Shown here piece after piece: positions 38,830-48,200 of a DNA stretch of 64,000 bases. Within the stretch, counting starts at the first letter, position 1, and every line of letters begins with the position of its first letter. Position numbers and translations under genes: made by a program. Source of the DNA: Candidatus Berkiella cookevillensis (GTDB taxonomy: Bacteria; Pseudomonadota; Gammaproteobacteria; Berkiellales; Berkiellaceae); NCBI RefSeq assembly GCF_001431315.2, contig NZ_LKHV02000001.1, positions 1,116,001-1,180,000 on the forward strand, in the 5' to 3' direction. Below the pieces are notes generated by a model, which was given only the letters and a program-made list of their open reading frames with translations, ran no database searches and was not told the origin of the DNA.

Positions 38830-41800
38830 TAGGTCTAGAAAGTGAAAATCTCTATTTAAACAAAACTATTCTGGAGTCAAAGCAAATATGCCCTCAGATA
38901 ACAACACTTGATATATATCCAGAGTATTATTTGCTAAGTGAAGATCTTACAGATAATGATCTTGCAAAAGTATTAGATATTTTAAAGGCAGTAAAAGCGG
39001 ATGCTGCAAAAATAAAACCCTCCCATAAAACATTTTGGGTTGTTCCTAGAATGGGCACCTACTCATCTTGGGGCAGTAAAGCTCTTGATATTTTGCATTT
39101 GTCAGGGCTATCGCAAGTTGCGCGTATTGAGAAAGGTTTAGCCTATTATTTTAGCTTTGAAGCTGGATTTTCACCGGATGAAATTGTTATTGCACAATTG
39201 AAGAAAATCTTGCACGACAGAATGGTTGAATCTTTTATTGATAAAGCATCTGCATTGAATGATATATTTTCTACACCTGCACAATTGATGCATGAAGAAA
39301 TTGATATTAAAAGCCAAGGGATTACTGCACTACAAACTTGCAACAAACAATTAGGATTAGCATTATCTAACGTGGAAATTGATTTCTTATATCAATCCTT
39401 TACAAATCTGGATAGAAATCCAACAGATGCAGAATTAATGATGTTTTCACAAATTAATTCTGAGCATTGTCGACATAAAGTCTTCAATGCAAAATGGACT
39501 ATCAATGGTGATGAAAAGCCGCTTGGTTTATTCCAAATGATTAAGAATACCTATCGTGCTTCTCCCGATGGGGTTTTGTCTGCCTATAAAGATAATGCTT
39601 CTGTCATTGAAAGTTTTGCATCGCGCTCTTTTAAAAGAGACAGCAATGGAGAATATTATTTTTCTACTGAGAAAGCAGATATATTGATGAAGGTGGAAAC
39701 CCATAACCATCCAACGGCGATTGAGCCTTTTGCGGGTAGTGGAACAGGACAAGGCGGCGAAATCAGAGATGAAGGTGCCACAGGTCGAGGTAGTGAACCT
39801 AAAGTAGGTTTAACAGGGTTTACTGTCTCTAATCTACATATACCTGGTTATAAAATGCCTTGGGAATTAAATTATCATGTGCCCAATCGTATTCAAGATG
39901 CTTTACAGATCATGTTAAAAGCACCTATAGGGGGAGCTGCTTTCAATAATGAATTTGGTCGCCCTAATATTTGTGGCTATTTCAGAACTTATGAGCAAGC
40001 CATTGTTGACGATAAAGAGCGATATTATGCCTTTGGCTATCATAAGCCTGTCATGATAGCGGGTGGTATGGGATGTATTTACTCAGATAATATTAAAAAA
40101 TTAGCATTAAAAAATGGTGATTTGATTATTGTATTGGGTGGCCCCGCCATGAAAATTGGTATTGGTGGTGGGTCAGCATCTTCCATGGGACAAGGGCAAA
40201 GTGATGAGCAGCTTGATTTTGCATCTGTACAAAGGCAAAACCCAGAAATGCAACGCAGGGCACAAGAGGTCATTAGTACTTGTACAATGATGTCACACAA
40301 TATTATTAAGAGTATTCATGATGTTGGGGCAGGGGGTGTTGCCAATGCGATTTCTGAATTGGTGCATGAAAGTGGATTGGGCGTTTCATTAAAGTTAGAG
40401 AAAATGCCTGTCGCAGATGTAAGTATGAGCCCACTTGAAATTATGTGTAATGAATCGCAAGAACGCTATATTATTGGCATTGATCCAAGCGAGCTTGAGG
40501 CCTTTCATGCCATTGCAAAAAGAGAGCGTTGTCCTTATCAAGTAGTCGGTGTGGCAACAGATGAACCTATTATTGCAGCGAAAAGATCAGATGCAGAAGT
40601 ATCACCTGTTCATTTACCAACCAGTATTTTGTTTGCTGATCCACCACAACTTGAAAAAACCTTAGAAAGACAGCCAGTTGCTTATCCACCTGTGGATACA
40701 AGTGTGATTGAACTCAAAGAGGGTTTAGAGCGTGTCTTGATGGCACCCACGGTTGCAGATAAAAGCTTTTTAATTACCATTGGCGATAGAACTGTGACAG
40801 GTTTGGTTGCGCAAGACCAAATGGTAGGGCCATGGCAAGTGCCTGTTGCAGATTGTGGCGTGAGTGCTTCTTGTTATACCACACTGACAGGTGAGGCAAT
40901 GGCAATGGGTGAGCGCCCAATGTTTTCCTCTATTAATGCTAAAGCAATGGCCAGAATGAGTGTTGCTGAAGCGGTGCTCAATAGCTTAGCGGCAGATATC
41001 CATGCACTTTCAGATATCAAATTATCTTGTAATTGGATGGCAGATGCTCAAATGTCGCAACAAGCCATAGATTTGTATGATGCGGTAGAAGCTGTTGGTA
41101 TGAGCTTTTGCCCCCAGTTGGGTATTGCGGTTCCAGTTGGTAAGGATTCTATGTCCATGCAAACTTCTTGGCAACAAGCAGATAAAACACACCAAGTTGT
41201 TTCCCCTGTTACTTTGGTCGTTTCTGCATTTGCGCCCGTTGCAGACATTAGCAAAACAATAACACCTTTATTGGATGCAAGCGAAGCCTCAAGACTTTTG
41301 ATGATTGATCTGTCTAATAGTCATCAGCGTATGGGAGGCAGTATTTTTGCACAAGTCACCAATCAGATAGGGCATGAATGTCCAGATATTGAGGCAGACA
41401 CCCTAAAACGATTTTTTCATGCTTTAAGGCAACTCAAAGACCAAGAGATGATTATCGCTTATCACGATAAAAGCGATGGTGGGCTATGGGCTTGTGTCTG
41501 TGAAATGGCTTTTGCATCCCATCTGGGCTTAGATATTGATCTTTCAAATTATGCAGTGGATGAAAAAAGTTATATTCAGGCCTTGCTGAATGAAGAGGCG
41601 GGTGTTGTGATTCAGATTAAAGAACAACATTACGATGCGGTGTTGGCCGTATTTGCGAACATGCAGTTAGCGTCTCATGTTTATAATATTGCAAGCATTA
41701 ATCAATGCGATGAACTGAACATAAAATATCAGCAAAAAGTGATTTATAGTGCGAAGCGCAGTGATTTGCAAAGCTCGTGGTCAAGCGTGAGCTTCAAAAT

Positions 41801-42722
41801 ACAGGCATTAAGAGATAATCCAGCATTAGCAGAACAATCCTATGAGCGTATCAAGAATAATTCAGACAAAGGTATGCACAGTGTTGCAACACCCATGTTT
41901 AATTTATTGCCGCCAACAACAACGCGTAAAGCCAAAGTAGCTATTTTAAGGGAGCAAGGTATTAACGGGCATCGTGAAATGGCAGCTGCTTTTACTTTAG
42001 CGGGTTTTGATGCTTACGATATTACTATGCAAGATCTCTTAAAAGGTGCAACCTTAGATGCATTTAATGTATTAGCCGTTTGTGGTGGATTTTCCTATGG
42101 CGATGTTTTGGGTGCAGGTAAGGGTTGGTCTAACTCAATCATGCATGTTCAAAAATTAAATGATGTCTTTTCTAGATTCTTCCAAAGAAAAGACACGCTT
42201 ACCCTTGGCGTGTGCAATGGCTGTCAAATGCTTTCTAACCTTAAAGATTTAATTCCAGGCGCAGAGCATTGGCCATCCTTTACACGTAACCAATCTAGAC
42301 AATTCGAAGCCAGATTAAGTATGGTTGAAGTGATAGATTCACCTTCTATTTTATTACAAGGTATGACTGGATTGAGAGTGCCGATTGCTGTAGCGCATGG
42401 TGAAGGGCAGGCGGTTTTTAGCGATAAGTGTCAAGAAAATCAGTGTCAGGATGCAAAACTAGCAACTTTACGTTATATTGATAATCAGGGGCAGTATACA
42501 AATGATTACCCATTTAATCCTAATGGTTCTTCCTCTGGGTTAACAGGCTTAACAACACAAGATGGTAGAGTAACCATCATGATGCCACATCCTGAAAGAG
42601 TCATTAAAACATGGCAGTTGTCTTGGTACCCTAAAGCATGGGACAGCATCAGCGAAGAAAGATTTACGCCATGGATGCAAATGTTTTACAACGCAAGGGA
42701 ATGGTTAAAAACACTGTGTTAA
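38817..42722 (+). CDS. purL: Phosphoribosylformylglycinamidine synthase (large, single-chain PurL)
   Basis: Fourth step of de novo purine synthesis: FGAR plus glutamine and ATP gives FGAM. A single 1,301-residue chain, as in enterobacteria. An N-terminal PurS-like domain is followed by two AIR-synthase-type halves with SEHCRHKVFNAKW, KVETHNHPTAIEPFAGSGTGQGGEIRDEGATGRGS and KSIHDVGAGG. The C-terminal class-I glutaminase has AVCGGFSYGDVLGAGKGW, LGVCNGCQMLSNL (nucleophile Cys) and MMPHPERV. The start overlaps tadA by 13 bp. Together with guaBA this gives strong purine synthesis capacity, so the organism does not look purine-auxotrophic from these genes. Confidence 0.97.
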   Translation: MLRLIGLESENLYLNKTILESKQICPQITTLDIYPEYYLLSEDLTDNDLAKVLDILKAVKADAAKIKPSHKTFWVVPRMGTYSSWGSKALDILHLSGLSQVARIEKGLAYYFSFEAGFSPDEIVIAQLKKILHDRMVESFIDKASALNDIFSTPAQLMHEEIDIKSQGITALQTCNKQLGLALSNVEIDFLYQSFTNLDRNPTDAELMMFSQINSEHCRHKVFNAKWTINGDEKPLGLFQMIKNTYRASPDGVLSAYKDNASVIESFASRSFKRDSNGEYYFSTEKADILMKVETHNHPTAIEPFAGSGTGQGGEIRDEGATGRGSEPKVGLTGFTVSNLHIPGYKMPWELNYHVPNRIQDALQIMLKAPIGGAAFNNEFGRPNICGYFRTYEQAIVDDKERYYAFGYHKPVMIAGGMGCIYSDNIKKLALKNGDLIIVLGGPAMKIGIGGGSASSMGQGQSDEQLDFASVQRQNPEMQRRAQEVISTCTMMSHNIIKSIHDVGAGGVANAISELVHESGLGVSLKLEKMPVADVSMSPLEIMCNESQERYIIGIDPSELEAFHAIAKRERCPYQVVGVATDEPIIAAKRSDAEVSPVHLPTSILFADPPQLEKTLERQPVAYPPVDTSVIELKEGLERVLMAPTVADKSFLITIGDRTVTGLVAQDQMVGPWQVPVADCGVSASCYTTLTGEAMAMGERPMFSSINAKAMARMSVAEAVLNSLAADIHALSDIKLSCNWMADAQMSQQAIDLYDAVEAVGMSFCPQLGIAVPVGKDSMSMQTSWQQADKTHQVVSPVTLVVSAFAPVADISKTITPLLDASEASRLLMIDLSNSHQRMGGSIFAQVTNQIGHECPDIEADTLKRFFHALRQLKDQEMIIAYHDKSDGGLWACVCEMAFASHLGLDIDLSNYAVDEKSYIQALLNEEAGVVIQIKEQHYDAVLAVFANMQLASHVYNIASINQCDELNIKYQQKVIYSAKRSDLQSSWSSVSFKIQALRDNPALAEQSYERIKNNSDKGMHSVATPMFNLLPPTTTRKAKVAILREQGINGHREMAAAFTLAGFDAYDITMQDLLKGATLDAFNVLAVCGGFSYGDVLGAGKGWSNSIMHVQKLNDVFSRFFQRKDTLTLGVCNGCQMLSNLKDLIPGAEHWPSFTRNQSRQFEARLSMVEVIDSPSILLQGMTGLRVPIAVAHGEGQAVFSDKCQENQCQDAKLATLRYIDNQGQYTNDYPFNPNGSSSGLTGLTTQDGRVTIMMPHPERVIKTWQLSWYPKAWDSISEERFTPWMQMFYNAREWLKTLC

Positions 42723-44413
42723 AATACATCAATAAAATTGATAAAAAGACCGGGCAAGAGTGGATAGAAACCGCCTTAAGAGGCAAGCCTGTCCTCACAA
42801 CTCCTTTGCTCAATAAAGATACAGCTTTTTCAGACCAAGAGCGTAAAGAGCTTGGTCTTTTAGGCAAACTGCCAAATTGTATTGAAACCTTAGCGCAGCA
42901 AGTCGCACGTATTAGCCTACAATACCAACGCTACTCGAGTAATCTGCAAAAATTTATTTATTTAAGTGGTTTGCATGATAGTAACGAGGTGCTGTTTTAT
43001 CGATTTTTGCTAGATAATTTGGCAGAGGCATTACCCATCATTTACACACCGAATGTTGGCACAGCCGTTAAAGAATATAGTCATGAGTTTCGCCAACCGC
43101 GTGGTTTATACATCAGCTATCCACATATTGATGAGATTGATGATGTATTAGAGCATCGTACACATCCTGATGTTGATGTGATTGTTGCAACGGATGGTGA
43201 GGGTGTGCTTGGTATTGGTGATCAAGGGATTGGGGCGATGGATATTTCGATTGCTAAACTTGTGGTTTACAGTTTATGCGGTATTAATCCTTATCGCACA
43301 CTGCCCATTATGTTAGATGTGGGTACAGACAACCAGCAATTATTAGACGATCCCATGTACATTGGGTGGCGTAGTAAACGTATTCGTGGTGATAAATACC
43401 ATGCCTTCATTGAAAAATTCGTGCAGGCTGTGCATCGCAAACTGCCAAACGTATTTTTACATTGGGAAGATTTTGGTAGAGAAAATGCACGTAGTATCTT
43501 AGACAGATATAAAGACTATCACTGTATGTTCAATGATGACATGCAGGGCACAGGTGTTATATCGTTGGCTGCCATCATAGCAGCTATTGGTGCGACCTCT
43601 GTTCCTATTCAGAATCATAAGATTATTATTTTTGGTGCGGGTACTGCGGGTGTTGGTATTGCCGATCAATTGTATGATGCTATGTTACGTTATGGGATGG
43701 ATCCACAAGATGCAAGAAAAAGATTTTGGTTAATGGATAGACCAGGTGTCTTGCTAGAAGATACCCCGGGTTTAATGGAGCATCAACGTAAATATGCAAG
43801 AAGCAAAGAAGAAGCTAAATATTACCCACCAGGACATGATTTATTAACGGTTGTTCAGCAGGCCAAGCCAACCATCTTGATTGGCACATCGACTGTTCGT
43901 GGTGCTTTCACAGAAGAGGTAATTCGTACTATTGCTAAACATGTTGCACAGCCTATTATTTTTCCACTTTCAAATCCAAATGATAATTGTGAGGCGAATC
44001 CAGAAAACGTATTGAAGTGGACAGAAGGAAGAGCCTTGATTGCAACAGGCAGCCCTTTTGATCCTGTTATGCTTGGCGATCGAAAGTACGTGATTGCACA
44101 ATGCAATAATGCGTTAGCATTCCCTGGCATTGGGCTTGGTGTGATTGTGTCTCGTGCAAAAGCAGTGACAGATAATATGCTTTGGGCAGCGGTGCAAGCC
44201 ATCTGTGAGCGATCACCGGCACAAAAAGATCCAAGAGAGCCTCTATTACCAAGTGTTGTGGATATCACAAGCTTGGCTTCCCATATCGCAGTGAGAGTTG
44301 CAGAACAAGCCATTCGAGATGGCGTTTCTGATCTCAAAGCTGAGCAATCTATTGAAAATTTGGTGCGTGCTGGTACGTGGGAGCCGTATTATCGGACGAT
44401 TAAAGCAGTATAA
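42701..44413 (+). CDS. maeA: NAD-dependent malic enzyme (malate dehydrogenase, oxaloacetate-decarboxylating)
   Basis: Oxidative decarboxylation of malate to pyruvate. Signatures: FIYLSGLHDSNEVLFYRFL, YTPNVGTAVKEYS, RGLYISYPH, VATDGEGVLGIGDQGIGAM, LHWEDFGRENARSIL, FNDDMQGTGVISLAAI and the NAD-binding IIFGAGTAGVGIAD. The single-domain length of about 570 residues fits the MaeA/SfcA type, not the fused MaeB type. The frame is open back to 42638 inside purL, but the extra residues are unlike the family. I use the ATG at 42701; a GTG at 42716 is an alternative. In either case it starts before the purL stop (42720-42722), so the genes are coupled. Confidence 0.94.
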   Translation: MVKNTVLKYINKIDKKTGQEWIETALRGKPVLTTPLLNKDTAFSDQERKELGLLGKLPNCIETLAQQVARISLQYQRYSSNLQKFIYLSGLHDSNEVLFYRFLLDNLAEALPIIYTPNVGTAVKEYSHEFRQPRGLYISYPHIDEIDDVLEHRTHPDVDVIVATDGEGVLGIGDQGIGAMDISIAKLVVYSLCGINPYRTLPIMLDVGTDNQQLLDDPMYIGWRSKRIRGDKYHAFIEKFVQAVHRKLPNVFLHWEDFGRENARSILDRYKDYHCMFNDDMQGTGVISLAAIIAAIGATSVPIQNHKIIIFGAGTAGVGIADQLYDAMLRYGMDPQDARKRFWLMDRPGVLLEDTPGLMEHQRKYARSKEEAKYYPPGHDLLTVVQQAKPTILIGTSTVRGAFTEEVIRTIAKHVAQPIIFPLSNPNDNCEANPENVLKWTEGRALIATGSPFDPVMLGDRKYVIAQCNNALAFPGIGLGVIVSRAKAVTDNMLWAAVQAICERSPAQKDPREPLLPSVVDITSLASHIAVRVAEQAIRDGVSDLKAEQSIENLVRAGTWEPYYRTIKAV

Positions 44414-44440
44414 TCTTATGCAATCCTTATGATTTTATTC

Positions 44441-44540
44441 GGGACGGCACAACGGCGATCCCCTACGAAGATTTATCTGTTATCACAATGTTTATCTCCA
44501 TAATATGATCTGCTGTAGGGGACGGCCGTTGTGCCGTCCC
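44441..44540. repeat. Inverted repeat of the GTAGGGGC family between convergent genes
   Basis: Left arm GGGACGGCACAACGGC..CCCCTAC (44441-44466) and right arm GTAGGGGACGGCCGTTGTGCCGTCCC (44515-44540) pair along nearly their whole length around a ~48-bp AT-rich centre. The right arm matches the arm at 20311-20339. It lies between the convergent malic enzyme and cytochrome b561 genes, so it probably stops transcription from both sides. Confidence 0.75.
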
Positions 44541-44553
44541 ACCTAAATGGGCG

Positions 44554-45099
44554 TTAAACCCCACAAGTCATTTTCTTTAAGACATCATCTTTATTCACAA
44601 AATGATGATATAAAGCTGCAAGTGTGTGCCCAGCAACTAGACCGATAACTGCATAAGAACTAAAAACATGCGTCTTATAAAAAATACCGCCAAGTGCTTC
44701 ATTTTTAGCAAGTAACATAGGTAATTCAAACCAACCAAATACAGAAACTGGGCGTCCTGACAACATAGACATGCAGATACCAGAAATAGGCATTACTAAC
44801 ATACTCAGGTAAAGTAAAATATGCATGATCTTAGCAAGAATAACTTGAATTTTAGGCATCGGTGGCAAAGAGGGGCGTGTTCCCACATGGCGCCACATCA
44901 ACATAAATAAACCTAACGCTAAAACACAAACACCAAAAGACTTATGCAATAAAATGTATTGTAATTTTTCAGGAGAATCTTTGGGAAAATATTCTCTGCG
45001 ATAGACTAAAAAATATTGGATCACATAAAGCACAAAAATCGTCCAATGTAATAATTTCGAGAGTGAGCCAAATCTTTTCTCATTATTCATTAATTGCAT
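44554..45099 (-). CDS. Cytochrome b561 family protein
   Basis: A 181-residue inner-membrane diheme b-type cytochrome of the YodB/CybB type. About four hydrophobic helices are visible, with His residues placed as heme ligands: KLLHWTIFVLYVIQYFL, ILLHKSFGVCVLALGLFMLMWR, MHILLYLSMLVMPISGICMSM and KTHVFSSYAVIGLVAGHTLAALYHHF. Members carry electrons from quinol, for example to superoxide. AAAGGAAAC before the ATG at 45099 supports the start. Monocistronic. Confidence 0.9.
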   Translation of the reverse strand: MQLMNNEKRFGSLSKLLHWTIFVLYVIQYFLVYRREYFPKDSPEKLQYILLHKSFGVCVLALGLFMLMWRHVGTRPSLPPMPKIQVILAKIMHILLYLSMLVMPISGICMSMLSGRPVSVFGWFELPMLLAKNEALGGIFYKTHVFSSYAVIGLVAGHTLAALYHHFVNKDDVLKKMTCGV

Positions 45100-45273
45100 T
45101 TTAGTTTCCTTTGTAACTAATCTTTAAGAATTATTATTTTATTCTGTACATAATATGATAAAGCATATTGTGAGGCGTTTGTTTTGGTTTAGTATTATAT
45201 CTGAAAGTTTATAAACAATAAGCCATTTCTCTGTACTAATTTATTGTTTGTAAACTAAATCATCTAGAAGCTA

Positions 45274-48200
45274 TTATTTGAGCTGTTTATTAGCATTCTT
45301 TTTGATTTTAGGCGTAACATGTATGGCTTCAACAATAGGATTAGATGCATTATTCTCTTTGTCTCGTACATAAAAACCAGCATTGGTGCTTGGTTTTTGC
45401 ATAGCTTGTGTAATGAGATCTCGGTGGGGGGGAGAAGCGTCTTGAGGAGCAAGTAAAGAGGTCTTGAAAGGAATGCCAAGTAATTGATGTACTAGAATTT
45501 CATTTAAATGGCAAAAATTATTCACATCAATATTCAAATTAAAAAAGCCTCGCTTAGATTGTTGTGACATCACATTTAATTGCTGGTTTTGCATTTGTAA
45601 TGATTGTAGCTGTGCACCTATTTTCTTTTTGAAATCAGGACTAAGGCATGCTTTGGTTTTGAGATCAGCTTGTAATTTTTCAATATTTGAAACCACTGCA
45701 TCAATTGCATCATAATTTTTGAGTGTGAGTGCGCCATCTCGACCACATAGTTTTCCCATGATATCAAAAGATACAAGCAAATATTGCATAACGATTAATT
45801 GTGTTTCTTTTTCTAAAGGTTGAGCTGTATTCAGTAAATTAGGTTTATCCAATGCAGAGGTGTGACTAAGTTTATCAATAGAGTCAAGCTTAAGTGCCCA
45901 AGGTAAGCCTTGACAAAATTGAGCATTCAATGCTTTGGCAGAAAAATTTCCCAAAGCAGATTGCTTTTCTTGTGATAAAGATAAAAATATTTGACTGGGT
46001 TCAACAAATTCAGGGTCATAAGGAGTTACCCAGTATTCTTTATCTGCCATCATTGCTGCAAAATTTCCAGAAACAATTGTTTGATCATTACTAAAAATAG
46101 AGGGCGTCTTTCCTGAGAGAACAATATTCAAAAGATTAACGAAAGATGAGCTTTCTTCATATTCAATGACTGAGTCTGGTGCGGATTCAATTTTGTCTAA
46201 CAGATGATTTTCAAACTGAATGGCACTGTTATAGCATGCTCTCTTAAGTGAAAATACCTCGTACCATTTTGGGTGATTTTCAACGATACTTAAAAAATGA
46301 GAGGATTGTTCAAGCTGTGAATGAAAATTTTTGAGCATAGTGTTTGTGATATTTTCAGGTAATTCTTGCATGGCTTGATCGTAAGCTTCAAAAACAATTT
46401 TGTATACATTATTGGGATCGATGGTTTCTCCTGTTTCATATATTTGAATTTCATTCATGTGATCAAGCAATTCAAAAATCTCAGTGATATCAGGTATCAA
46501 TGAGGTTTTCTGTATTGAAAAGATAATATGATTTTTGATGAAGTTTAAAATTTCTTCTTGAGCAGGGACATCTATTAAATGATAACCCCATTCTCTATTG
46601 GCACATATTTTTAAATAATGATTCAATTCCGTGATGCTATTGAAGGCTGCTAATGATTTAGCTTTGGGTAAATTTTTAGGTTTGATAACATTGGATTGCT
46701 CGAGTATGGCTTGTTGCAATGCAGTGTCATTTACAGCAATTGTAAGTGTGGTTGGAGAAACAGCACAAGCTCCTTGATAGCAATCAAAGAGCACACTGTC
46801 TGCGAAGGCTTCAAAATCAGATAAGGGTGAGATAGATTGATTCGTTCTGCGAACGGTTGCTTGCGAATCAATGAATTGATTCGTGCTTCGTCCTATCAGT
46901 AAATATTTTGAGAGTAAATCAGAATTCATACCTTCTTGTGCTTTGACAAAACGGTCGATAAAAATATCTGTTGAGGGAGCAGCGTTATGTTCAGACTTTA
47001 GCTTTGTAAAATATTTTTTCCTGTATTGAAATAAATAGGCATACTGTTCTCTCTCGGCATTGTTTTCTACAAATCTAGGAATGCTACTATAGCCTTGTGC
47101 ATAAAAAATATCTTCAAACGCATAATAGCGATGTTGCGCATAGGCATCGTTTAACATTTGATTGTAAAAGTCATATATTCTCCTGCACTCGCTCACTTTT
47201 TCTCTTTCAACCATTTCTCCTTCTTTATATTGGTTCATAACCAGCGTTGCAAGTAATGCATAAATTTTATTGCTGATTTGCTCGTTTCTATTAAAATGAA
47301 GCGATTGTGGCTGAGCATAAATGCCTTTTTCTATATTTTTTTTATCAATTTTATTTCCTGCAGCGGATAACTCACTGATAGACATTTGAATGAGTTCATT
47401 TGTATGCGCGGCTTCAATCATTTCAATAAGCTGTGTGCTGAGTATGTTTTTCTCTTCTTCACTCAACGTGCCATTTGCGACCTGTTCAATTTTTTGCAAT
47501 AAAGAATTGTATTCGCTGAGTGACGAAATATTGATTGTCTGAGTGGGTATCTCCTTTGTTTGGGAAGGAGATAGCTTTTTTCTAAAAATGATTTCTTTGG
47601 CGGTGTGCACATCGATGCCTTTAGATGCTGCTTCATCAAGAAAACTAAGTGCCGCATGTAGAGGATTACTGAGATCATTGTTTGGCATTTGGAAATATAT
47701 TTCATTTGCATGATGAATCCAAGACAGAAATTCATTATATATATCGTCTCTCTCTTGTTTGCTGCTTTTTTGTAATTTATATATTTGCGTGAAAATCATT
47801 CTGCTAAAATCTTGAGGTAAGATGCTTAATTCCGTTGTAAGCGACAGATCTTTAATTGTATTGGAAAAAGAAGCGATTCTTTCAGTATGCTTTTTTTCAA
47901 TGAGATCTTGGATAGCATGAATAGACGCTTGGTGTCGTTCTAATGTTAACTTTGATAATATATCGTTCAATTGTGTTAAGGTATAGCTTTCATATTCGTC
48001 AAAGCGAACAGTTTGGTTTTCAGTATCATTGAGTAAACAATATTGAATAAAGAGGAGGGCATTTTCAATATCGTCTGGATGACTGCAATGCTTCAATCCA
48101 TCGACGCCCATTTGTAATATTTCTTTTTCTGAAAAATCAGCAAGCATCCCCAAACTAAGCATTTTATAGAAGTGCGCATCTTGTTCAGTACCACGTTTAT

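Noticed and set aside
43855-44337. 160-codon minus-strand frame inside the malic enzyme gene
   Set aside because: Antisense to a clearly conserved enzyme; the composition is that of a shadow frame.
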